Source: Calliopsis andreniformis
Taxonomy: Eukaryota > Arthropoda > Insecta > Hymenoptera > Andrenidae
Assembly (NCBI RefSeq): GCF_051401765.1
Contig: NW_027480571.1
Coordinates: 310,001 to 374,000, forward strand
Direction of reading: 5' to 3'
DNA length: 64,000 nt
The notes below the pieces were generated by a model. The model made no database searches, had not been told where the DNA came from, and saw only the letters and a list, made by a program, of their open reading frames with translations. Shown here piece by piece: positions 1-12,708 of the stretch; within the stretch, counting starts at the first letter, position 1, and each line of letters begins with the position of its first letter. The position numbers and the translations under genes are program-made.

Positions 1-3000
1 CTTCAATCCTCAATCCTCAATCCTCAATTCTCAATCCTCAATCGTCAGTCTTCAATCCTCAATTGTCAATCTTCAATCCTGAATCCTCAATCCTCAATCC
101 TCAATCCTCATTCTTCAATCCTCAATACCCAATCCTCAATCTTCAATCCTCAATCCTCAATCCTCAATTCTCAATCCTCATTCCTCAGTCCTCAGTCCTC
201 AAACCTCAATCCTCAGCCCTCAGCCCTCATCCTCAATCATCAATCCTCAATCCTCAATCCTCAATAGAATATCATCAATTCACAGTTTTCAATCCTCAAT
301 ACTCAATCTGCAATCTTCAAATCTCTATTCACAAACATCAATTCTCATCACTCAACCCTCAACACTCCGTCCCCAATCCTCAATCTTCATTCCTCAATCC
401 TCAATACTCAACCCTCAATCTTAATCTTCAATCCTCAATACTCAATCTTCAATCCTCAATCCTCAATCCTCAATCCTCAATACTCAATCCTCAATCTTCA
501 ATCCTCAATACTCAATCTTCAAACCTCAATCCGCAATCCTCAACCCTCAATCCTCAATCCTCAATCCTCAATCGTCAGTCTTCCATCCTCAATACTCAAT
601 CTTCAATCCTCAATGCTCAATCCTCAATCCTCAATCCTCAATCCTCAATCTTAATCTTCAATCCTCAATACTCAATCTTCAATCCTCAATCCTCAATCCT
701 CAATCGTCAACACTCAATCCTCAATCATGAATCCTCAATCCTCAGTCCTCAATCTACAATCCTCAATCCTCAATCCTCATTCTTCAATCATCAATACCCA
801 ATCCTCAATCTTCAATCCTCAATCCTCAATCCTCAACACTCAATCCTCAATCCTCAATTTTCAATCCTCAATAATCAATCTTCAATCCTCAATCCTCAAT
901 CCTCAATTCTCAATCCGCAATCGTCAGTCTTCAATCCTCAATACTCAATCTTCAATCCTGAATCCTCAATCCTCAATCCTCAATCCTCATTCTTCAATCC
1001 TCAATACCCAATCCTCAATCTTCAATCCTCAATCCTCAATCCTCAATTCTCAGTCCTCATTCCTCAGTCCTCAGTCCTCAAACCTCAATCCTCAACCCTC
1101 AGCCCTCATCCTCAATCATCAATCCTCAATCCTCAATCCTCAATAGAATATCATCAATTCACTGTTTTCAATACTCAATACTCAATCTGCAATCTTCAAA
1201 TCTCTATTCACAAACATCAATTCTCATCACTCAACCCTCAACACTCCGTCCCCGATCCTCAATCTTCATTCTTCAATCCTCAATACTCAACCCTCAATCC
1301 TCAACCCTCAATTTTCAAACCTCAATAGTCAATCTTCCATCCTCAATCCTCAACCCTCTATCCTCAATCCTCAATCGTCAGACTTCAATCCTCAATACTC
1401 AATCTTCAATACTGAATCCTCAATCCTCAATCCTCAATCCTCATTCTTCAATACTGAATACCCAATCCTCAATCTTCAATCCTCAATCCTCAATCCTCAA
1501 TCCTCAATCCTCATTCTTCAATCATCAATACCCAATCCTCAATCTTCAATCCTCAATCATCAATCCTCAATTCTCAATCCTCAATCCTCAATCCTCAGAC
1601 CTCAAACATCAATACTCAACCCTCAGTCCTCGTCATCAATCCACAACACTCAATCCTCAACCCTCAATCTTTAATTCTCAATCCTCAGTCCACAATACTC
1701 AATCATCAATCCTTAGTCCTCAAACCTCAATCCTGAATCCTCAATCCTGAATCCTCAGTCTTCAGCCCTCAGTCCTCAACAATCAGTTATCAATCCTCAA
1801 TCCTCAATAGAATATCATCAATTCACAGTTTTCAATACTCAATGCTCAATCTGCAATCTTCAAATCTCTATCCACAGTCATCAATTCTCATCACTCAACC
1901 CTCAACACTCAGTCCCCAATCCTCAATCTTCAATCCTCAATCCTCAATCCTCAACCCTCAATTCTCAATCCTCAATTTTCAATCCTCAATAATCAATCTT
2001 CAATCCTCAATCCTCAATCCTCAATTCTCAATCCTCAATCGTCAGTCTTCAATCCTCAATACTCAATCTTCAATACTGAATACTCAATCCTCAATCCTCA
2101 ATCCTCAATCCTCATTCTTCAAACCTCAATACCCAATCCTCAATCTTCAATCCTCAATCCTCAATCCTCAATTCTCAATTCTCAATCCTCAGTCCTCAGT
2201 CCTCAAACCTCAATCCTCAACCCTCAGCCCTCATCCTCAATCATCAATCCTCAATCCTCAATCCTCAATAGAATATCATCAATTCACAGTTTTCAATACT
2301 CAATACTCAACCTGCAATCTTCAAATCTCTATTCACAAACATCAATTCTCATCACTCAACCCTCAACACTCCGTCCCCAATCCTCAATCTTCATTCCTCA
2401 ACCCTCAATACTCAATCCTCAACCCTCAATCCGCAACGTTCAATCCTCAATACCCTATCCTCAGACTTCAATCCTCAATCCTCAATCCTCAATGCTCAAT
2501 CCTCAATCCTCAGTCCTCAAACCTCAATCCTGAATCCTCAATCCTGAATCCTCAAACTTCAGACCTGGGTCCTCAACAATCAGTTGTCAATCCTCAATCC
2601 TCAATAGAATGTCCTCAATTCACAGTTTTCAATACTCAATACTCAACCTGCAATCTTCAGATCTCTATCCACAAACATCAATTCTCATCACTCAACCCTC
2701 AATGCTCAGTCCCCAATCCTCAATCTTCAATCCTCAATCCTCAATCCTCAATCCTCAATCCTCAATCTTAATCTTCAATCCTCAATACTCAATCTTCAAT
2801 CCTCAATCCTCAATCCTCAATCCTCAATCCTCAATCCTCAATCCTCAATTCTCAATCCTCAATCCTCAGTCCTCAGTCCTCAAACCACAATCCCCAACCC
2901 TCAGCCATCATCCTCAATCCTCAATCCTCAATCCTCAGCCCTCCGTCCTCAAACCTCAATCCTCAGCTCTCAGACCTCATCCTCGATCCTCAATCCTCAA

Positions 3001-3778
3001 CCCTCAATCCTCAATCCTCAATCCTCAATTGTCAATCTTCCATCCTCAATACTCAATCTTCAATCCTCAATCCTCAATCCTCAATCCTCAATCCTCATTC
3101 TTCAATCCTCAATACCCTATCCTCAATCTTCAATCCTCAATCCTCAATCCTCAATCCTCAATAGTCAATCCTCAATCTTCAACTCTCAGTGCCAAATCCT
3201 CTGTCTTGAATACTCAATCCTCAATCCTCAAACTTCAATCCTCAATACTCAATCTTCAATCCTCAATCCTCAATCCTCAATCCTCAATCCTCATTCTTCA
3301 ATCATCAATACCCAATCCTCAATCTTCAATCCTCAATCCTCAATCCTCAATTCTCAATCCTCAATCCTCAATCCTCAAACCTCAAACATCAATACTCAAC
3401 CCTCAGTCCTCGTCCTCAATCCACAACCCTCAATCCTCAACCCTCAATCTTCAATTCTCAATCCTCAATCCACAATCCTCAATCATCAATCCTCAGTCCT
3501 CAAACCTCAGTCCTGAATCCTCAATCCTGAATCCTCAGTCTTCAGCCCTCAGTCCTCAACAATCAGTTATCAATCCTCAATCCTGAATAGAATATCATCA
3601 ATACACAGTTTTCAATACTCAATACTCAATCTGCAATCTTCAAATCTCTATCCACAGTCATCAATTCTCATCACTCAACCCTCTAACACTCAGTCCCCAA
3701 TCCTCAATCTTCAATCCTCAATCCTCAATCCTCAACACTCAATCCTCAATCCTCAATTTTCAATCCTCAATAATCAAT
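1..3778 (+). repeat. Higher-order repeat unit of 3778 bp, copy 1
   Basis: The sequence from position 1 recurs from 3779 with no difference that I can see up to 3160 / 6938. The rest of the unit (3161-3778) has no counterpart inside copy 2. It contains type A islands whose AATAG cores start at 263, 1142, 1806, 2267, 2603 and 3586. Island spacing fits whole heptamers once hexamers are counted: 263 to 1142 is 879 bp, with three hexamers near 420, 650 and 1105. The unit length itself fits (3778 plus a net 9 gives 541 x 7). The left edge is set by the window, so the true repeat may begin further upstream. Confidence 0.9.
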
Positions 3779-6700
3779 CTTCAATCCTCAATCCTCAATC
3801 CTCAATTCTCAATCCTCAATCGTCAGTCTTCAATCCTCAATTGTCAATCTTCAATCCTGAATCCTCAATCCTCAATCCTCAATCCTCATTCTTCAATCCT
3901 CAATACCCAATCCTCAATCTTCAATCCTCAATCCTCAATCCTCAATTCTCAATCCTCATTCCTCAGTCCTCAGTCCTCAAACCTCAATCCTCAGCCCTCA
4001 GCCCTCATCCTCAATCATCAATCCTCAATCCTCAATCCTCAATAGAATATCATCAATTCACAGTTTTCAATCCTCAATACTCAATCTGCAATCTTCAAAT
4101 CTCTATTCACAAACATCAATTCTCATCACTCAACCCTCAACACTCCGTCCCCAATCCTCAATCTTCATTCCTCAATCCTCAATACTCAACCCTCAATCTT
4201 AATCTTCAATCCTCAATACTCAATCTTCAATCCTCAATCCTCAATCCTCAATCCTCAATACTCAATCCTCAATCTTCAATCCTCAATACTCAATCTTCAA
4301 ACCTCAATCCGCAATCCTCAACCCTCAATCCTCAATCCTCAATCCTCAATCGTCAGTCTTCCATCCTCAATACTCAATCTTCAATCCTCAATGCTCAATC
4401 CTCAATCCTCAATCCTCAATCCTCAATCTTAATCTTCAATCCTCAATACTCAATCTTCAATCCTCAATCCTCAATCCTCAATCGTCAACACTCAATCCTC
4501 AATCATGAATCCTCAATCCTCAGTCCTCAATCTACAATCCTCAATCCTCAATCCTCATTCTTCAATCATCAATACCCAATCCTCAATCTTCAATCCTCAA
4601 TCCTCAATCCTCAACACTCAATCCTCAATCCTCAATTTTCAATCCTCAATAATCAATCTTCAATCCTCAATCCTCAATCCTCAATTCTCAATCCGCAATC
4701 GTCAGTCTTCAATCCTCAATACTCAATCTTCAATCCTGAATCCTCAATCCTCAATCCTCAATCCTCATTCTTCAATCCTCAATACCCAATCCTCAATCTT
4801 CAATCCTCAATCCTCAATCCTCAATTCTCAGTCCTCATTCCTCAGTCCTCAGTCCTCAAACCTCAATCCTCAACCCTCAGCCCTCATCCTCAATCATCAA
4901 TCCTCAATCCTCAATCCTCAATAGAATATCATCAATTCACTGTTTTCAATACTCAATACTCAATCTGCAATCTTCAAATCTCTATTCACAAACATCAATT
5001 CTCATCACTCAACCCTCAACACTCCGTCCCCGATCCTCAATCTTCATTCTTCAATCCTCAATACTCAACCCTCAATCCTCAACCCTCAATTTTCAAACCT
5101 CAATAGTCAATCTTCCATCCTCAATCCTCAACCCTCTATCCTCAATCCTCAATCGTCAGACTTCAATCCTCAATACTCAATCTTCAATACTGAATCCTCA
5201 ATCCTCAATCCTCAATCCTCATTCTTCAATACTGAATACCCAATCCTCAATCTTCAATCCTCAATCCTCAATCCTCAATCCTCAATCCTCATTCTTCAAT
5301 CATCAATACCCAATCCTCAATCTTCAATCCTCAATCATCAATCCTCAATTCTCAATCCTCAATCCTCAATCCTCAGACCTCAAACATCAATACTCAACCC
5401 TCAGTCCTCGTCATCAATCCACAACACTCAATCCTCAACCCTCAATCTTTAATTCTCAATCCTCAGTCCACAATACTCAATCATCAATCCTTAGTCCTCA
5501 AACCTCAATCCTGAATCCTCAATCCTGAATCCTCAGTCTTCAGCCCTCAGTCCTCAACAATCAGTTATCAATCCTCAATCCTCAATAGAATATCATCAAT
5601 TCACAGTTTTCAATACTCAATGCTCAATCTGCAATCTTCAAATCTCTATCCACAGTCATCAATTCTCATCACTCAACCCTCAACACTCAGTCCCCAATCC
5701 TCAATCTTCAATCCTCAATCCTCAATCCTCAACCCTCAATTCTCAATCCTCAATTTTCAATCCTCAATAATCAATCTTCAATCCTCAATCCTCAATCCTC
5801 AATTCTCAATCCTCAATCGTCAGTCTTCAATCCTCAATACTCAATCTTCAATACTGAATACTCAATCCTCAATCCTCAATCCTCAATCCTCATTCTTCAA
5901 ACCTCAATACCCAATCCTCAATCTTCAATCCTCAATCCTCAATCCTCAATTCTCAATTCTCAATCCTCAGTCCTCAGTCCTCAAACCTCAATCCTCAACC
6001 CTCAGCCCTCATCCTCAATCATCAATCCTCAATCCTCAATCCTCAATAGAATATCATCAATTCACAGTTTTCAATACTCAATACTCAACCTGCAATCTTC
6101 AAATCTCTATTCACAAACATCAATTCTCATCACTCAACCCTCAACACTCCGTCCCCAATCCTCAATCTTCATTCCTCAACCCTCAATACTCAATCCTCAA
6201 CCCTCAATCCGCAACGTTCAATCCTCAATACCCTATCCTCAGACTTCAATCCTCAATCCTCAATCCTCAATGCTCAATCCTCAATCCTCAGTCCTCAAAC
6301 CTCAATCCTGAATCCTCAATCCTGAATCCTCAAACTTCAGACCTGGGTCCTCAACAATCAGTTGTCAATCCTCAATCCTCAATAGAATGTCCTCAATTCA
6401 CAGTTTTCAATACTCAATACTCAACCTGCAATCTTCAGATCTCTATCCACAAACATCAATTCTCATCACTCAACCCTCAATGCTCAGTCCCCAATCCTCA
6501 ATCTTCAATCCTCAATCCTCAATCCTCAATCCTCAATCCTCAATCTTAATCTTCAATCCTCAATACTCAATCTTCAATCCTCAATCCTCAATCCTCAATC
6601 CTCAATCCTCAATCCTCAATCCTCAATTCTCAATCCTCAATCCTCAGTCCTCAGTCCTCAAACCACAATCCCCAACCCTCAGCCATCATCCTCAATCCTC

Positions 6701-6938
6701 AATCCTCAATCCTCAGCCCTCCGTCCTCAAACCTCAATCCTCAGCTCTCAGACCTCATCCTCGATCCTCAATCCTCAACCCTCAATCCTCAATCCTCAAT
6801 CCTCAATTGTCAATCTTCCATCCTCAATACTCAATCTTCAATCCTCAATCCTCAATCCTCAATCCTCAATCCTCATTCTTCAATCCTCAATACCCTATCC
6901 TCAATCTTCAATCCTCAATCCTCAATCCTCAATCCTCA
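3779..6938 (+). repeat. Higher-order repeat unit of 3778 bp, partial copy 2
   Basis: This matches 1-3160 over 3160 bp at a constant offset of 3778. Every long open frame in copy 1 reappears here with the same translation. Islands lie at 4041, 4920, 5584, 6045 and 6381. At 6939 it leaves copy 1: here the array runs into TCAGTCC and then a TCTACAATCC motif, whereas copy 1 runs into CAATAGTCAATCC. The lack of visible divergence implies a very recent duplication or an assembly duplication. Confidence 0.9.
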
Positions 6939-9115
6939 GTCCTCAATCTACAATCCTCAATACTCAATCTGCAATCCTCAATCCTCAGTCCTCAATCCTC
7001 AATCCTCATTCTTCAATCCTCAATACCGAATCCTCAATCGTCAATCCTCAATCCTCAATACTCAATCTTCAATCCTCAATCCTCAATTTTCAATCCTCAA
7101 TGCTCAATCCTCAATCCTCAATCCTCAATCCTCAATCCTCAATCCTCAATCCTCAGTCTTCAATACTCAATACCCAATCCTCAGTCTTCAATCCACAATC
7201 CTCAATCCTCAATCCTCACTCCTCAATCCTCAGTCCTCAAACCTCAATCCTGAATCTTTCAATCATGAATCCTCAATCTTCAGCCCTGAGTGCTACGCAA
7301 TCAGTTGTCAATCCTCAATCCTCAATAGAATGTCCTCAGTTCACAGCTTTCAATACTCAATACTCAATCTGCAAACTTCAGACCTCTATCCACAAACATC
7401 AATTCTCATCACTCAACCCTCAATACGCAGTCCCCAATCCTCAATCTTCAATCCTCAATCCTCAATCCTCAATCCTCAATCTTAATCTTCAATCCTCAAT
7501 ACTCAATCTTCAATCCTCAATCCTCAATCCTCAATCCTCAATCCTGAATCTTCAACCCTCAATCCTCAATCCTCTATCTACAATCCTCAATACTCAATCT
7601 GCAATCCTCAATCCTCAGTCCTCAATCCTCAATCCTCATTATTCAATTATCAATACCGAATCCTCAATCTTCAATCCTCAATCCTCAATCCTCAATTCTC
7701 AATCCTCAATCCTCAATCCTCAGACTTCAAACATCAATACTCAACCCTCAGTCCTCGTCCTCAATCCACAACCCTCAATCCTCAATCGTCAATCTTCAAT
7801 CATTAATATTCAATCTTCAATCCACAGTCCTCAATCCTCAATCCTCAACCCTCAACCCTCAATCCTCAACGTCCAATCCTCAATACCCAATCCTCAGTCT
7901 TCAATCCTCAATCCTCAATCCTCAATCCTCAATCCTCAATCCTCAATCCTCAGTCCTCAAACCTCAATCCTGAATTCACAATCCTGAATCCTCAATCTTC
8001 AGCCCTGAGTCCTCAACAATCAGTTGTCAATCCTCAATCCTCAATAGAACGTCCTCAATTCACAGTTTTCAATACTCAATACTCAATCTGCAATCTTCAG
8101 ATTTCTATACACAAACATCAATTCTCATCACTCAACCCTCAATACTCAGTCCACAATCCTCAATCTTCAATCGTCAATCCTCAATCCTGAATCCTCAATC
8201 TTAATCTTCAATCCTCATTACTCAACCTTCAATCCTCAATCCTCAATCCTCAATCTTAATCTTCAATCCTCAATACTCAATCTTCAACCCTCAATCCTCA
8301 ATCCTCAACACTCAATCCTCAATCTTCAATCCGCAATACTCAATCTTCAATCCTCAATCCTCAATCCTCAATCCTCAATCCTCCATCCTCAATATTCAAC
8401 ACACAACCCTCAACCATCAATCCTCAATACTCAACCATCAATCCTCAATTCTCAATACTCAATAGAGTATCCTGAATTCTCATGGTTCAATACTCAATCC
8501 ACAATTTTCAATAATCAAATCTCAATCCTCAAACATCAATTCTCAACACTCAATCCTCAACACTCAGTCCTCTCTCTTCAATCCTCCAACCTCAATCCTC
8601 AATCCTCAATCGTCAATCCTCAACTTTCAATCCTCAACCCTCAATCCTCAGTCCTCAAACCTCAATCACGAATCCTCAATCCTGAATCCTCAATCTTCAG
8701 CCCTCAGTCCTCAACAATCAATTGTCATTCCTCAATCCTCAATAGAATATCCTCAATTCACTGTTTTCAATACTCAATCCCCATTCTTCAATCTTCCCAA
8801 TCTCAATCCACAAACATCAATTCTCATCACTCAGCCCTCAACGCTCAGTCCTCAATCGTCAATCCTCAATCCCCAATCCTCAATCTTCAATCCTCAATCC
8901 TCAATCCTCAATCCTCAATCCTCAATCTTCAATACCCAATACTCAATATTCAATCCTCAATCCTCAATCCTCAATCCTCAATCCTCAATCCTCAATCCTC
9001 AGCCTTCAAACCTCAATCCTCAACCCTCAGCCCTCATCCTCAATCCTCAATCCTCAATCCTAAATCCTCCATCTTCAATCCTCAATCCTCAATCCTCATT
9101 CCTCAATCCTCAATC
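6939..9115 (+). repeat. Mosaic satellite segment with the first B and C islands
   Basis: Degenerate heptamers with type A islands at 7324 (GTCCTCA subtype) and 8043 (CGTCCTC subtype), the first type B island at 8461 (contains TCATGGT and TCTCTCT) and the first type C island at 8741 (contains CCATTCT). An 8-bp unit near 7256, read as CTTTCAATCATG, shifts the register. The same tag recurs near 31158, 49857, 53892, 55316 and 63256. The 6381 to 7324 interval (943 bp) becomes 945 = 135 x 7 after counting three hexamers and this 8-mer. Confidence 0.85.
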
Positions 9116-10305
9116 CTCAATACTCAATCCTCAATCCTCAGTCCTCAAACCTCAATCCTGAATCCTCAATCCTGAATCCTCAGTCTTCAGCCCTCAGTCC
9201 TCAACAATCAGTTATCAATCCTCAATCCTGAATAGAATATCATCAATACACAGTTTTCAATACTCAATACTCAATCTGCAATCTTCAAATCTCTATCCAC
9301 AGTCATCAATTCTCATCACTCAACCCTCTAACACTCAGTCCCCAATCCTCAATCTTCAATCCTCAATCCTCAATCCTCAACACTCAATCCTCAATCCTCA
9401 ATTTTCAATCCTCAATAATCAATCTTCAATCCTCAATCCTCAATCCTCAATTCTCAATCCTCAATCGTCAGTCTTCTATCCTCAATACTCAATCTTCAAT
9501 CCTGAATCCTCAATCCTCAATCCTCAATCCTCATTCTTCAATCCTCAATACCCAATCCTCAATCTTCAATACTCAATCCTCAATCCTCAATTCTCAATCC
9601 TCATTCCTCAGTCCTCAGTCCTCAAACCTCAATCCTCGGCCCTCAGCCCTCATCCTCAATCATCAATCCTCAATCCTCAATCCTCAATAGAATATCATCA
9701 ATTCACAGTTTTCAATACTCAATACTCAATCCTCAATCCTCAGTCCTCAAACCTCAATCCTGAATCCTCAATCCTGAATCCTCAGTCTTCAGCCCTCAGT
9801 CCTCAACAATCAGTTATCAATCCTCAATCCTGAATAGAATATCATCAATACACAGTTTTCAATACTCAATACTCAATCTGCAATCTTCAAATCTCTATCC
9901 ACAGTCATCAATTCTCATCACTCAACCCTCTAACACTCAGTCCCCAATCCTCAATCTTCAATCCTCAATCCTCAATCCTCAACACTCAATCCTCAATCCT
10001 CAATTTTCAATCCTCAATAATAAATCTTCAATCCTCAATCCTCAATCCTCAATTCTCAATCCTCAATCGTCAGTCTTCTATCCTCAATACTCAATCTTCA
10101 ATCCTGAATCCTCAATCCTCAATCCTCAATCCTCATTCTTCAATCCTCAATACCCAATCCTCAATCTTCAACACTCAATCCTCAATCCTCAATTCTCAAT
10201 CCTCATTCCTCAGTCCTCAGTCCTCAAACCTCAATCCTCGGCCCTCAGCCCTCATCCTCAATCATCAATCCTCAATAGAATATCATCAATTCACAGTTTT
10301 CAATA
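9116..10305 (+). repeat. Tandem pair of a 602-bp higher-order unit
   Basis: 9116-9717 is repeated from 9718 at an offset of 602. Each copy carries two type A islands (9231 and 9686; 9833 and 10274). Copy 2 has lost 14 bp, exactly two heptamers, just before its second island and has a few substitutions (for example TAATAAATC near 10018 where copy 1 has TAATCAATC). The unit is also related to 3490-4041. It contains one hexamer (TCATCC) and one 8-mer (in CTCTAACACTC), which cancel, so 602 = 86 x 7. Confidence 0.85.
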
Positions 10306-11045
10306 CTCAATACTCAATCTGCAATCTTCAAATCTCTATTCACAAACATCAACTCTCATCACTCAACCCTCAACACTCCGTCCCCAATCCTCAATCTTCA
10401 TTCCTCAATCCTCAATACTCAACCCTCAATCCTCAACCCTCAATTTTCAAACCTCAATAGTCAATCTTCCATCCTCAATCCTCAATCCTCCATCCTCAAT
10501 CCTCAATACTCAATCCTCAATCTTCAATACTCAATACTCAATCTTCAAACCTCAATCCTCAATCCTCAACCCTCAATCCTCAATCCTCAATCCTCAATTG
10601 TCAATCTTCCATCCTCAATACTCAATCTTCAATCCTCAATCCTCAATCCTCAATCCTCAATCCTCAATCCTCAATCATCAATCCTCAATCCTCAATCCTC
10701 AATAGAATATCATCAATTCACAGATTTCAATACTCAATACTCAACCTGCAATCTTCAAATCTCTATTCACAAACATCAATTCTCATCACTCAACCCTCAA
10801 CACTCCGTCATCAATCCTCAATCTTCATTCCTCAACCCTCAATACTCAATCCTCAACCCTCAATCCGCAACGTTCAATCCTCAATACCCTATCCTCAGTC
10901 TTCAATCCTCAATCCTCAATCCTCAATCCTCAATCCTCAATCCTCAGTCCTCAAACCTCAATCCTGAATCCTCAATCCTGAATCCTCAATCTTCAGCCCT
11001 GGGTCCTCAACAATCAGTTGTCAATCCTCAATCCTCAATAGAATG
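10306..11045 (+). repeat. Satellite segment linking two higher-order blocks
   Basis: Ordinary degenerate heptamers with type A islands at 10701 and 11037. Their 336-bp spacing (48 x 7) equals that of the 2267/2603 and 6045/6381 pairs, so this is a further diverged copy of that part of the 3778-bp unit. The shared stretch includes the CAACGTTCAATCC tag near 10869 and 2427. No gene or RNA signal is seen. Confidence 0.8.
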
Positions 11046-11631
11046 TCCTCAATTCACAGTTTTCAATACTCAATACTCAACCTGCAATCTTCAGATCTCT
11101 ATCCACAAACATCAATTCTCATCACTCAACCCTCAATGCTCAGTCCCCAATCCTCAATCTTCAATCCTCAATCCTCAATCCTCAGTCCTCAATCCTCAAT
11201 CCTCAATCTTAATCTTCAATCCTCAATACTCAATCTTCAATCCTCAATCCTCAATCCTCAATCCTCAATACTCAATCCTCAATCTTCAATCCTCAATACT
11301 CAATCTTCAAACCTCAATCCTCAATCCTCAACCCTCAATCCTCAATCCTCAATCCTCAATTGTCAATCTTCCATCCTCAATACTCAATCTTCAATCCTCA
11401 ATCCTCAATCCTCAATCCTCAATCCTCATTCTTCAATCCTCAATACCCTATCCTCAATCTTCAATCCTCAATCCTCAATCCTCAATCCTCAATCCTCAAT
11501 AGTCAATCCTCAATCTTCAACCCTCAGTGCCAAAGACTCAATCTTGAATACTCAATCCTCAATCCTCAAACTTCAATCCTCAATACTCAATCTTCAATCC
11601 TCAATCCTCAGTCCTCAATCCTCAATCCTCA
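11046..11631 (+). repeat. Copy 1 of a 586-bp segment repeated at offset 4072
   Basis: Matches 15118-15703 with no difference noticed. It includes the downstream part of an A island, a TAATCT hexamer, and the tags CAATAGTCAATCC and CAGTGCCAAAGAC near 11500-11535. The match ends at 11632, where this copy reads CATTCTTC and the other continues with plain heptamers. Related but more diverged copies lie near 3120-3280, 19080-19330, 21480-21680 and 51350-51540. Confidence 0.8.
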
Positions 11632-12708
11632 TTCTTCAATCCTCAATACCCAATACTCAATCTTCAATCCCCAATCCTCAATCCTCAATTCTCAATCCTC
11701 AATCCTCAATCCTCAGACCTCAAACATCAATACTCAACCCTCAGTCCTCGTCCTCAATCCACAACCCTCAATCCTCAATCCTCAATCTTCAATTCTCAAT
11801 CCTCAATCCACAATCCTCAATCATCAATCCTCAATCCTCAAACCTCAATCCTGAATCCTCAATCCTGAATCCTCAATCTTCAGCCCTCAGTCCTCAACAA
11901 TCAGCTGTCAATCCTCAATCCTCAATAGAATATCATCAATTCAAAGCTTTCAATACTCAATACTCAATCTGCAATCTTCAAATCTCTATCCACAATCATC
12001 AATTCTCATCACTCAACCCTCAACGCTCAGTCCCCAATCCTCAATCTTCAATCCTCAATCCTCAAACCTCAATACTCAATCCTCAATCTTCAATCCTCGA
12101 TACTCAACCTTCAATCCTCAATCCTCAACACTCAATCCTCAATCCTCAATCCTCAATCCTCAATCTTCAATCCTCAATACTCAATCTTCAATCCTCAATC
12201 CTCAATCCTCAATCCTCAATCCTCATTCTTCAATCCTCAACACCCAGTCCTCAATCTTCAATCCCCAATCCTCAATCCTCAATTCTCAATCCTCAATCCT
12301 CAATCCTCAGACCTCAAACATCAATACTCAACCCTCAGTCCTCGTCCTCAATCCACAACAGACAATCCTCAATCCTCAATCTTCAATCATCAATATTCAA
12401 TCTTCAGTCCTCAATCCTCAATCCTCAATCCTCAATCCTCAATCCTCAATGTTCAATCCGCAATACGCAATCCTCAATCTTCAATACTCAATCCTCAATC
12501 CTTAATCCTCAATCCTCAATCATCAATCCTCAATCTTCAATACTCAATCGTCAATCCTCAATCCTCAATCCTCAATACCCAACCATCAATCCTCAATTCC
12601 CAATACTCAATAGAATATCCTGAATTCTCAGGATTCAATACTCAAACCTCAATCCTCAACCCTCAGCCCTCATCCTCAATCCTCAATCTTCAACCCTCAA
12701 TACTCAAT
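11632..12708 (+). repeat. Satellite segment with A and D islands
   Basis: Contains the A island at 11924 (variant AAAGCTTTC core, shared with copies near 21990, 51851 and 61563) and the D island at 12609, which contains TCAGGATTC. The part from 12221 to about 12560, including a CCACAACAGACAATCC tag at 12353, recurs at 15720-16059 at offset 3499. Island spacing 11924 to 12609 is 685 bp and becomes 98 x 7 after counting one TCGTCC hexamer. Confidence 0.8.

Noticed and set aside
262..380. Type A islands as remnants of a conserved protein (SIEYHQF-like peptide)
   Set aside because: The same island is also open in a second frame with a different peptide, and islands keep a 7-bp, not 3-bp, register.
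8471..8600. TATA-like or homeodomain-like motifs (ATCAATA, TCAATCA) as promoters or binding sites
   Set aside because: They are single-base variants of the heptamer, occur very many times across the array, and have no gene beside them.
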